From: Verrucomicrobiota bacterium | GTDB lineage: Bacteria > Verrucomicrobiota > Verrucomicrobiia > Methylacidiphilales > Verrucolacustridaceae | Length of the DNA: 19,289 nucleotides | Direction of reading: 5' to 3' | NCBI GenBank assembly: GCA_010028775.1 | Contig: RHAF01000016.1 | Span: 1-19,289, forward strand | Part shown: positions 7,764-14,637 of the stretch, piece by piece | Layout: the number at the start of each line of letters is the position of its first letter | Numbering within the stretch: the first letter of the stretch is position 1 | Program-made: the position numbers and the translations under genes | Notes under the pieces: model-generated | Seen by the model: only the letters and a program-made list of their open reading frames with translations | The model's database searches: none | What the model was told of the DNA's origin: nothing

Positions 7764-8629
7764 ACCGAACCATTCCCGCTGAGCAAGCGGGCCGTTTGAA
7801 TCCAGCTCTCCGGCCCAAAGTACTCCCTGGCCCGTAGCGAGGCGTCTCTTGCCAGCGGTTCGCTGTTGAAAAGACCAAAGACAGTCGATCCGCTACCACT
7901 CATCCGGGCTGCCAGGATTCCGGGTTGACGCGCGATCCACTCCCTGGCGGAGGCGACCCAGGGGAATCTTTGCTCCACCGCAGGCTCCAGGTCGTTTTGC
8001 GGTATGATTTCCAAGGCCGAACCATCTTTCTTGGAGAGTTGGAGGGGTGAGCCTCTTGGCCCTGGGCGGGGGTCCCGGGCATAGGCGGAATAGGCCCCCG
8101 CCGTGGGCGAGGCGAAACCCGGATGAATCAACACCGCCCATGGAAGATCTCCCAGTGGCACCGGCTCAAGAATTTCCCCCCTGCCTGTTCCTCGGGCGGC
8201 ATGGGGCTGAAGAAAAAAAGGAACGTCACTTCCCAAAGTTGAGCCGATCATCGCCAGTGCTTCCGTTTCGACCCTAAGATTCCAAAGGCGTTGAAGGAGA
8301 AGAAGGGTGGCGGCTGCATTGCTGCTTCCCCCGCCCAATCCGGCCCCTTGTGGAATCATCTTACGAAGGGTGATACTGGCCCCCAAGGGTGTACCAGCAT
8401 GCGCTTGCAAGGCGGCTGCAGCCCGGACCACGAGATTGTCGGGACCGGGGGTCAGTAGGTCGTCCCCCCTGATCTGCAGGGAGATGGTTCCATCCTTGGT
8501 GGACTCTGCCTCGAGGGTGTCAAAAACGTTTACCCTCACCATGAAGGTGTTGATGGGGTGATATCCGTCCGGCCTTCTTACGGCCAGAAGTAGATTCAGA
8601 TTAATTTTGGCGTAGGCGTGGATTGTCAC
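7760..8629 (-). CDS. ispE: 4-diphosphocytidyl-2-C-methyl-D-erythritol kinase
   Basis: 289-residue GHMP-superfamily kinase that phosphorylates CDP-methylerythritol in the MEP isoprenoid pathway. N-terminal AYAKINLNL, the ATP-binding loop PQGAGLGGGSSNAAA (about residues 90-104) and the C-terminal GHMP motif MSGSGSTVFG are all present, and the length fits the family. The start is GTG 8629, with no Shine-Dalgarno. It is divergent from pyrF (30-base gap) and convergent with rpsT, sharing the TTAA at the ends. The MEP route indicates that mevalonate is not the (only) isoprenoid source. Confidence 0.96.
   Translation of the reverse strand: MTIHAYAKINLNLLLAVRRPDGYHPINTFMVRVNVFDTLEAESTKDGTISLQIRGDDLLTPGPDNLVVRAAAALQAHAGTPLGASITLRKMIPQGAGLGGGSSNAAATLLLLQRLWNLRVETEALAMIGSTLGSDVPFFLQPHAARGTGRGEILEPVPLGDLPWAVLIHPGFASPTAGAYSAYARDPRPGPRGSPLQLSKKDGSALEIIPQNDLEPAVEQRFPWVASAREWIARQPGILAARMSGSGSTVFGLFNSEPLARDASLRAREYFGPESWIQTARLLSGNGSV
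7775..7791 (+). terminator. Possible weak terminator hairpin after rpsT
   Basis: CCCGCT-GAGCA-AGCGGG forms a 6-bp GC-rich stem with a 5-base loop, 12 bases after the rpsT stop and inside the end of ispE. Only a short GTTTG follows instead of a T-run, so intrinsic termination would be weak. Confidence 0.25.
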
Positions 8630-8651
8630 AGTTGAAAATTAACGTTTAGAT
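8623..8651 (+). promoter_or_regulatory. Candidate promoter of pyrF
   Basis: TTGTCA (8623-8628, 5/6), 17-base spacer, weak TTAGAT (8646-8651), ending eight bases before the GTG start. The only gap available between pyrF and divergent ispE is 30 AT-rich bases, so the promoter must lie about here. Confidence 0.28.
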
Positions 8652-8659
8652 GGTCCGGA

Positions 8660-9343
8660 GTGAATCCTGACCAAATCATACTCGCGCTGGATGTGGACCG
8701 TGCCGATGAGGCCCTGGCGTGGGCCCGTCGCCTTCAATCCCGCGTCGGCACCTTCAAGGTGGGTTTGCAGCTGTATCTGGGTGCAGGCCACGAAATCATG
8801 GAGGGAATGCGGAAACTCGGTGTCCCCGTTTTCTTGGATCTCAAGTTTCATGACATTCCCAACACCGTGGCGCACGCCGTGGCGGCAACTTCCCGATGGA
8901 AACCCCGTTTTCTGACCGTCCACGCCTCTGGCGGACGCGAGATGATGGAGGCTGCCTTGGGTGCGGCGGCTGACGAGACCAAGGTTTTGGCCGTGACCGT
9001 GCTCACCAGCATGGATGAAAAAGCCGCCACCGAAGTAGGTTGGGTTGCAGGTGTGGGCCCAACGGTAAGCGGACTATCCCGTCTCGCCCGTGAGGCTGGT
9101 CTCGCCGGAGTGGTCTGCAGTCCCCATGAGGCGAAAAACGAGAGGCAGGCCTGGGGAATGGGCGCAGAAATTGTCACTCCCGGAGTGCGTCCTGCAGGGG
9201 CGGTCGGACATGACCAAGCCCGATCCAAGACCCCGGCGGAGGCGATAAAAGAGGGTTCAAGTCGCATTGTCGTCGGTCGACCTGTTTTACAGGCTCCGAG
9301 CCCTGAGGCAGTACTGGATCAGATTCTGTCTGCCCATCCCTGA
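8660..9343 (+). CDS. pyrF: Orotidine 5'-phosphate decarboxylase
   Basis: 227 residues. Decarboxylates OMP to UMP, the last step of de novo pyrimidine synthesis. The N-terminal ILALDVD, the catalytic signature DLKFHDIPNT (Asp60, Lys62, Asp65) with upstream Lys33, and the C-terminal phosphate-binding IVVGRPVL motif are intact. The start is GTG 8660. UMP is the precursor of the CTP made by the PyrG half of the fusion nearby, although this gene is on the opposite strand in its own unit. It is convergent with lptB, six bases away. Confidence 0.96.
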   Translation: MNPDQIILALDVDRADEALAWARRLQSRVGTFKVGLQLYLGAGHEIMEGMRKLGVPVFLDLKFHDIPNTVAHAVAATSRWKPRFLTVHASGGREMMEAALGAAADETKVLAVTVLTSMDEKAATEVGWVAGVGPTVSGLSRLAREAGLAGVVCSPHEAKNERQAWGMGAEIVTPGVRPAGAVGHDQARSKTPAEAIKEGSSRIVVGRPVLQAPSPEAVLDQILSAHP

Positions 9344-9349
9344 TCCGGG

Positions 9350-10066
9350 TCACATGGAAAAACGCGGCCCCAGATAGAGCCCCCGGGCAACCGGATCGTT
9401 GATCAAAAAGTCCGCATTTCCCTCGCTTTCCACTTTCCCTTCACAGATGAGGTAGGCTCGGTCGACGATCGAAAGGGTTTCCCGGACATTGTGATCTGTG
9501 ATCAGGACGGCGATCCCTTTCCGACGCATGGAGAGAATGATCTGCTGGATATCATAAACCGCCAGGGGATCGACCCCGCTGAACGGCTCGTCCAGCAAAA
9601 GGACCCGTGGCCGGGTGGTGAGACATCGGGCAATTGCCAATCTTCGTTTTTCGCCCCCGGAGAGCTGGATGGCGCGGCTCTGGGTCAGATTATCCAGACC
9701 CAGTTCAACCAGAAGATCGTGGCATCGCAGCTTCCTTTCCTGATCGGTGATCGGGAGGGTCTCCAGGATGGCCATGAGGTTTTCCTCCACGGTCAAACGA
9801 CGGAAGATCGATTCTTCCTGTGGCAGGTAGCCGATTCCGCGTCGAGCCCTGCGGTACATCGGCATTCCAGTGACATCATCGCCGGAAAACTGGATGGTGC
9901 CTGCGGTGGGGCGCACCAAGCCGACGAGCATGTAGAAACTGGTGGTTTTGCCTGCCCCGTTTGGGCCGAGAAGGCCGACGACCTCACCCGGTCTTACTCC
10001 CAGGTCGACCCCATTGACCACGTTGCGATCCCCGTACCGCTTAACGAGGCCGTGGCAGGAGAGAAT
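9350..10066 (-). CDS. lptB: LPS export ABC transporter ATP-binding protein
   Basis: Cytoplasmic ATPase of the LptB2FGC transporter that extracts LPS from the inner membrane. Walker A GPNGAGKTT, Q-loop YLPQEE, signature LSGGEKRRLAIARCL, Walker B RVLLLDEPFSGVDP and the switch His in LITDHNVRETL match LptB. The first ordinary start in frame is GTG 10021, but it would delete the first beta-strand (ILSCHGLVKRYGDRN), which is clearly conserved. Starting at ATT 10066 restores it, gives 238 residues (the usual LptB size) and lies five bases after AAAGGAG. CTG 10114, overlapping the lptA stop, is the other option (254 residues). It is the last gene of the LPS operon. Confidence 0.93.
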   Translation of the reverse strand: MLSCHGLVKRYGDRNVVNGVDLGVRPGEVVGLLGPNGAGKTTSFYMLVGLVRPTAGTIQFSGDDVTGMPMYRRARRGIGYLPQEESIFRRLTVEENLMAILETLPITDQERKLRCHDLLVELGLDNLTQSRAIQLSGGEKRRLAIARCLTTRPRVLLLDEPFSGVDPLAVYDIQQIILSMRRKGIAVLITDHNVRETLSIVDRAYLICEGKVESEGNADFLINDPVARGLYLGPRFSM

Positions 10067-10071
10067 GGGAT

Positions 10072-10078
10072 CTCCTTT
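10072..10078 (-). promoter_or_regulatory. Shine-Dalgarno site that suggests an ATT start for lptB
   Basis: AAAGGAG (10078-10072, minus strand) stands five bases before ATT 10066, in frame with lptB and exactly where the conserved protein begins. Its neighbours in the operon lack recognisable ribosome-binding sites, so this one stands out. Confidence 0.5.
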
Positions 10079-10110
10079 GGGTGGCGGTCGGACGATGGGC
10101 TCAGTGTCAG

Positions 10111-10599
10111 TCAGGGCTTTTGCAGCATCACCCGGCTGGCGCCCTCCGTAAGCATTTTGTCCTCTTCCGGGTAGAGGATGATCTTGTCGGCAAACACCGT
10201 CTTGTCCTTGGAAATGACTTTCGGCTGCTTTGAGACTTTCAAAAGGATCAATTTTTTGTCTCCCATGTCGTATTGGGCCTTCTCACTCCAGGTTTCTGAG
10301 GACCCGTCCTTGCGTTTGATGACCACATCCTCCCGTGCTTCCAGGGATTGAACGGCATCGTTATCCGCAAAGAAAACCGTCATCTCCTTGGAGGTCATGG
10401 TAAAACGGGGTTCGTCCACTGACACATTGCCTCGGAAAAGCCCCTGTTTGTTTCCCATTTTCTTTCCCAGGTTGAGATCCAGCGAGTCACTGGTGATGGT
10501 CGTTGAACCGTTGGTCCCAGGGGCCCCAGGGAGCGAGGCATCCGGGGCTGCTTGCAGGGCCAAGGCAAACAAGCCGAGGAGGGAATATAGACGTTTCAT
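10111..10599 (-). CDS. lptA: LPS transport periplasmic protein LptA (OstA-like)
   Basis: 162 residues. A signal peptide (MKRLYSLLGLFALALQAAP..) is followed by the OstA/LptA beta-jellyroll: SDSLDLNLGKKMGNKQGLFRG, then repeated short strands including the typical GNVSVDEPRFTMTSKEM. Family members polymerise into the periplasmic bridge carrying LPS to LptD. The frame is open further upstream, but that part is a shadow of the preceding gene. ATG 10599 gives the signal peptide and overlaps the lptC stop as ATGA. Confidence 0.88.
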   Translation of the reverse strand: MKRLYSLLGLFALALQAAPDASLPGAPGTNGSTTITSDSLDLNLGKKMGNKQGLFRGNVSVDEPRFTMTSKEMTVFFADNDAVQSLEAREDVVIKRKDGSSETWSEKAQYDMGDKKLILLKVSKQPKVISKDKTVFADKIILYPEEDKMLTEGASRVMLQKP

Positions 10600-11024
10600 G
10601 GCGAGGCGTTGGAGAGCACGACCCGGACCCTTGTATAGAGGGTTCCGCACGAGTCGGCCACGTTCCAGTCGATCCCGTTCGCGGAAACCAGTAGGGTGGG
10701 TTTTTTGACTAGAATTCCGCTGTCCGTGGTCAACCGGTTTTCTTTTCGCCAAAAATCGCAGCGGGTTGCGGTGATGGTGGTGTCGGCTTTTCCCTCCGAA
10801 TTGTAGAGGTCGACGTCGAGATCCTCGATCTTGAGCTGGTTCGGACTGACAACGGTGGCACGTTTTCCACGAACCAAGGCGGTTTTCTTTCCGGATCCGT
10901 CTGCTTGGGGAAGGGAGAAGTTTTGGATGACCGAGCCGATCGGAAAGTCCGGACCGTTTTCCGCATGAGCCAATGCGAGAAAAGCCACGGCAAGAATTAC
11001 CCAAAGCAACCTAGTTGACGGCAT
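10596..11024 (-). CDS. lptC: LPS export protein LptC-like
   Basis: 142 residues. An N-terminal hydrophobic segment (about residues 5-18) ends in LALAHA-EN, which looks like a cleavable signal or a single membrane anchor. The body has the LptC pattern of alternating strands: GKRATVVSPNQLKIEDLDVDL, then residues near DSGILVKKPTLLV. LptC links the LptBFG transporter to LptA. The identification rests on this pattern and on its place directly before lptA and lptB. It is shorter than E. coli LptC (about 190 residues). The start ATG 11024 lies 14 bases inside the end of kdsA. Confidence 0.72.
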   Translation of the reverse strand: MPSTRLLWVILAVAFLALAHAENGPDFPIGSVIQNFSLPQADGSGKKTALVRGKRATVVSPNQLKIEDLDVDLYNSEGKADTTITATRCDFWRKENRLTTDSGILVKKPTLLVSANGIDWNVADSCGTLYTRVRVVLSNASP

Positions 11025-11799
11025 AGAGGATCCGGTTGAGCTGTTGGAGAAGTCTCCCAACCTGGGACAGGGGAAGCATGCTTTCTTTGTCGGAGAGGGC
11101 TTTTTTTGGATTGGGGTGGGTTTCCAGGAAAATTCCATCCACCCCGGCCGCCACGGCCGCCCGGGCCAAGGCGGGAACGAACCGCACATCTCCATGGGTG
11201 ATTTTGCCTCCTGAAGGCCGTTGAACGGAGTGAGTGGCGTCAAAAATCACCCGGTGGCCGTGATCTTTCATCGTGACGAGACCCCGCATATCCACCACCA
11301 GATCTCCTTGGCCGAATGATGTTCCCCGCTCCGTGATCCATGAATCACGGCATCCTCCTCTCCGCAATTTTTCCATAATGGCATCCACCCCTTCCGGGGC
11401 GAGGAACTGGCCTTTTTTCACGTTAACGGGACGGCGGGTTTTGGCTGCCGCCATCAAAAGGTCGGTTTGCCGGCAAAGAAAAGCGGGGATTTGCAGTATG
11501 TCGACCGAACGACCTGCAACCACCGCCTCATCGGGTGAGTGCACATCCGTCAGGACAGGCACCTTGAGTTCCCGGCGGATGGCGGTCAGTTCCTGTAAAC
11601 CCCTCCGGAAGCCAGGGCCCCGCGGGGAGGTGATGGATGTGCGGTTGGCCTTGTCGTAGCTGGCCTTGAAGACGTAGTCCCATCCAAGATCCCGACAAAT
11701 ATCCCGGAGCGTCCTTCCGATGAGCAAGGACGTCCGACGGGATTCCAGGACACAAGGTCCGCCGATCAGAAGAAACTTTCTGGATTCAGTTTTGCGCAT
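11011..11799 (-). CDS. kdsA: 2-dehydro-3-deoxyphosphooctonate aldolase (Kdo-8-phosphate synthase)
   Basis: 262 residues. Condenses arabinose 5-phosphate and phosphoenolpyruvate to Kdo-8-phosphate. GGPCVLES (residues 13-20), FKASYDKANRTS, and later SWITERGTSFG, FDATHSVQ and FLETHPNP are the family's active-site blocks. Cys16 sits where metal-dependent enzymes (such as Aquifex) have Cys and the metal-independent E. coli enzyme has Asn, so this one is predicted to be metal-dependent. The frame is open upstream, but ATG 11799 gives the family N-terminus. It overlaps the end of the kdsB-pyrG gene by 14 bases. Confidence 0.96.
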   Translation of the reverse strand: MRKTESRKFLLIGGPCVLESRRTSLLIGRTLRDICRDLGWDYVFKASYDKANRTSITSPRGPGFRRGLQELTAIRRELKVPVLTDVHSPDEAVVAGRSVDILQIPAFLCRQTDLLMAAAKTRRPVNVKKGQFLAPEGVDAIMEKLRRGGCRDSWITERGTSFGQGDLVVDMRGLVTMKDHGHRVIFDATHSVQRPSGGKITHGDVRFVPALARAAVAAGVDGIFLETHPNPKKALSDKESMLPLSQVGRLLQQLNRILYAVN

Positions 11800-14095
11800 G
11801 GGTCCGGGCGGCTTGGGCAAAGCCGCGGAATAAGGGGTGGGGAAGGTGAGGTTTGGAGCGGAACTCGGGATGAAACTGACAGGCCACAAACCAAGGATGG
11901 TCTGGAATCTCAATTAGTTCCACCAGATCTCCCTGGGGATGGATGCCGCTAATCCGCAACCCTGCTTTTTCCAGGGTGGAACGGTGGGTGTTGTTGAACT
12001 CATAACGGTGGCGATGCCGCTCCCTAATTTCGGCTTGGGCGTAAGCCTTTTCTGCCACGGAACCTGCCGCCAACCGGCAGGAGTAGCTGCCTAGTCGCAT
12101 GGTGGCCCCTTTGGCTCCGTTCACTTCCTGTCCGGGCAAAAGCGTGATCACGGGATCCCTGGTCTTGGAATCAAATTCCGAACTGTGGGCTTTTTTGAGG
12201 CCGGCGACATCTCGGGCAAACTCAATCACGGCGACCTGCATACCAAGACAGAGGCCAAGGTACGGAATTTTATTCTCACGGGCGTAGCGTGCCGCGGCGA
12301 TCTTTCCCTCGATGCCTCTCTCACCGAATCCGCCAGGAACAAGAATGCCGTCGACGCCCTGAAGGAGGGCGTCGGCACCCTGCTTTTCGATTTCCTCGGC
12401 ATCGACCTTGACCAGATCCACCCCCGTATCCTCGCCTGAGGCGGCGTGAAAAAGGGCCTCGGTGACACTCTTATAGGCATCCGGAACCCCCAGGTATTTG
12501 CCCACCATGGCGATTTTTGCCCGATACTTTGGTGAGATCATTCTGCCCACCAGTTTTTCCCATTCACGCAAGTCGGCGGGGGGGGCTTTCATGTCTAATG
12601 AATGGAGGACCAGTTCGTCCAGTCGCTCCCGGTGAAGCATGAGGGGGACCTCGTAAATCGTGTGTTTGACGTCCTGCTCCTCGATGACCGCCTCGACCGG
12701 CACGTTGCAAAAGCTGGAAATCTTTTGCCGGGTTTCATGATCAACGGGGTGTTCACTTCGGCAGATTAGAATCTGGGGCTGAATGCCGATCTCCCGCAGT
12801 TTGGCCACGCTTTGTTGCGTCGGCTTGGACTTTAGTTCGCCGGCCGCCTTGATGAAGGGAACCAAAGTGACGTGGATAAAAAGGCACTGGTTGGGGCCGG
12901 TTTCCAGGGAGAACTGGCGCAGGGCTTCCAGAAAGGGGAGTCCCTCGATGTCCCCGGTGGTTCCTCCAATTTCCGTTATAAGGATATCGCAGTCCTCGTG
13001 TTGCCCCATGTGTCGTAAGCGGTTTTTAATCTCATCGGTCACGTGGGGGATAACTTGGACGGTTTTGCCCAGATAATCGCCACGACGTTCCTTTCGAAGG
13101 ACTTCCTCGTAAACCTGACCGGCGGTGAGGTTGTGGCGGCGAGTCAACCGGCAAGAGGTAAAGCGTTCGTAATGCCCCAGGTCCAAATCGGTTTCAGCGC
13201 CGTCCTCCAGCACATAAACCTCTCCGTGCTGGTAGGGGCTCATGGTTCCCGGATCCACGTTCAGGTAGGGGTCAAACTTCATTAGGCCTACCTTGAGGCC
13301 GCGACGTTCCAAAAGGGTTCCCAAGGCCGCCGCCGTCAGCCCCTTACCCAAGGAACTGATCACCCCGCCGGTAATAAAAATGTTGGCCAGGGCACGTTCC
13401 GCGCGTGGCACGTCCCCCGGCGTGTCCACACCGACGGATAGGAAGGTAAGCGGAAGGACTTGGATCGCAATCCCGTTCTCCAAGGCACGTAGTTGTTCCA
13501 GACGCTCCTCCTTTTCTCCGGAGCTGGGCGGCAGAGAGACAAACTTTCGCAGGGTTTCGGGCGTGTAGGCGTAAAGCCCCACATGCTGGTGGGTCCAGGT
13601 ACCGTCTTGGTCCGGGGGAACGATTCGCCGGAACCCCAACGCCTGGCCTTGCTGATTGAAGGAAACTTTAACGATGTCTGGGTTCTTTAGATCCTCGGAT
13701 TTCGGCAGGGGTGTTGCCACCGTGGTCATGCCAAAGGAGTTTTGGAAACCCGCGATCCATTGATCCAAAAGAGAGCCGGTGATCAAGGGCTCATCCCCCT
13801 GGATGTTGACGATCCATGCGGCGTCCAATCCTTGGGCGGCTTCGGCAATGCGATCGGTTCCGGAAGGATGATCACCTCGGGTGATTTTCACCTCCGCCCC
13901 AAATTCCCCGGCTGCGATGGCAACTCGTTTGTCATCCGTGGCCACGATGACACGGTCGATCTGGCGGGCCTCTTGGGCCCCCTCCCAAACCCACTGAAGG
14001 AGGGGTTTCCCAAGAATCGGGGAGAGGGGCTTTCCGGGAAAGCGGGTGGAGCCGTACCGGGCCGGAATGACGCCAATGATAGGCCCTTGTTTCAT
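11786..14095 (-). CDS. Bifunctional CMP-Kdo synthetase / CTP synthase (KdsB-PyrG fusion)
   Basis: One uninterrupted 769-codon frame. Residues 1 to about 236 are a complete KdsB: PARYGSTRFPGKPL (11-24), NIQGDEP with metal-binding Asp101, and GVDTP with Asp224. It transfers CMP from CTP to Kdo. Residues 237-769 are a complete PyrG: P-loop ITGGVISSLGKG (241-252), SPYQHGEVYV and GAETDLDLGHYERF in the synthetase domain. The glutaminase domain has nucleophile Cys616 (GLCLGMQ), His742 and Glu744 (FHPEF). PyrG makes CTP from UTP, ATP and glutamine. There is no linker: KdsB's last helix runs directly into PyrG's first strand, and PyrG has no ATG of its own there. The start is ATG 14095, overlapping the gmhB-like stop as ATGA. 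Confidence 0.93.
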   Translation of the reverse strand: MKQGPIIGVIPARYGSTRFPGKPLSPILGKPLLQWVWEGAQEARQIDRVIVATDDKRVAIAAGEFGAEVKITRGDHPSGTDRIAEAAQGLDAAWIVNIQGDEPLITGSLLDQWIAGFQNSFGMTTVATPLPKSEDLKNPDIVKVSFNQQGQALGFRRIVPPDQDGTWTHQHVGLYAYTPETLRKFVSLPPSSGEKEERLEQLRALENGIAIQVLPLTFLSVGVDTPGDVPRAERALANIFITGGVISSLGKGLTAAALGTLLERRGLKVGLMKFDPYLNVDPGTMSPYQHGEVYVLEDGAETDLDLGHYERFTSCRLTRRHNLTAGQVYEEVLRKERRGDYLGKTVQVIPHVTDEIKNRLRHMGQHEDCDILITEIGGTTGDIEGLPFLEALRQFSLETGPNQCLFIHVTLVPFIKAAGELKSKPTQQSVAKLREIGIQPQILICRSEHPVDHETRQKISSFCNVPVEAVIEEQDVKHTIYEVPLMLHRERLDELVLHSLDMKAPPADLREWEKLVGRMISPKYRAKIAMVGKYLGVPDAYKSVTEALFHAASGEDTGVDLVKVDAEEIEKQGADALLQGVDGILVPGGFGERGIEGKIAAARYARENKIPYLGLCLGMQVAVIEFARDVAGLKKAHSSEFDSKTRDPVITLLPGQEVNGAKGATMRLGSYSCRLAAGSVAEKAYAQAEIRERHRHRYEFNNTHRSTLEKAGLRISGIHPQGDLVELIEIPDHPWFVACQFHPEFRSKPHLPHPLFRGFAQAARTHAQN

Positions 14096-14637
14096 AGGGA
14101 AACCCGCGTTCGGGAGAGAATCCATTGAGCGGCCTCCTCCCAGGTTTCAGCGCATTGATCGGCCAAGGTGGTCGACTGTTGCTCGTCCTCCGGATGGACA
14201 CGGAGCTTAAGCAGAACGGTTTTGCAGCCCGCGGCATGCCCCGCCTGGATGTCGGATAACCGGTTGCCAACCATGAAAGAGCGGGCCAGGTCCAGTCCAT
14301 GTTCTTGGGCCGACTCCTGCAACATCCGGGGGGACGGTTTTCGTCGGTCGTCATAGGGATCTCCCGGGGCGGCGAAGCAGTGACGGTACTCAAGAAAACG
14401 AATCCCCAGGAGCTGCTCCATTCGGGAATCGACCGCCCGCACCTGCTCTTTGGTGATCAGGCCCCGTCCCACGCCCGACTGATTGGAAACCACAATCAAT
14501 GGGAGGTTTCCGTTTTGCAGACTTTCCATGGACTTTTTGGCACCGGGCAGAAGCTGGACTTTGTCCGGATCGCCCAGGTAGGGGACGTTTTCGATCAGGG
14601 TGTCGTCGCGGTCCAAGAAGACGGCGGCTTTACCCAT
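14092..14637 (-). CDS. gmhB: GmhB-like HAD phosphatase (heptose 1,7-bisphosphate 7-phosphatase)
   Basis: 181-residue HAD-IIIA phosphatase. FLDRDDT holds nucleophile Asp9 and acid/base Asp11; VVSNQSGVGRG (49-59) and RRKPSPRM (98-105) are also GmhB-like. Its place directly after the heptose kinase gene supports removal of the 7-phosphate from D-glycero-D-manno-heptose 1,7-bisphosphate on the way to ADP-heptose. Two departures from E. coli GmhB: the four-ligand zinc loop is lost (CxCRKP reads DDRRKP, and only Cys87 remains), and the usual MVGD reads MVGN (Asn125), although Asp129 is kept. The start ATG 14637 overlaps the kinase gene by eight bases. Activity on a related sugar phosphate is possible. 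Confidence 0.82.
   Translation of the reverse strand: MGKAAVFLDRDDTLIENVPYLGDPDKVQLLPGAKKSMESLQNGNLPLIVVSNQSGVGRGLITKEQVRAVDSRMEQLLGIRFLEYRHCFAAPGDPYDDRRKPSPRMLQESAQEHGLDLARSFMVGNRLSDIQAGHAAGCKTVLLKLRVHPEDEQQSTTLADQCAETWEEAAQWILSRTRVSL

Noticed and set aside
9491..10174. Long plus-strand open frame of 227 codons over lptB
   Set aside because: It is the complement of lptB, which has all ABC-ATPase motifs; the plus-strand protein has no recognisable domain.
10600..11004. N-terminal extension of the lptA frame upstream of ATG 10599
   Set aside because: The extension is out-of-frame reading of lptC and has no protein-like features; the signal peptide begins at ATG 10599.
11025..11243. Upstream extension of the lptC frame
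   Set aside because: It overlaps kdsA's conserved C-terminus in another frame; the signal-like sequence begins at ATG 11024.
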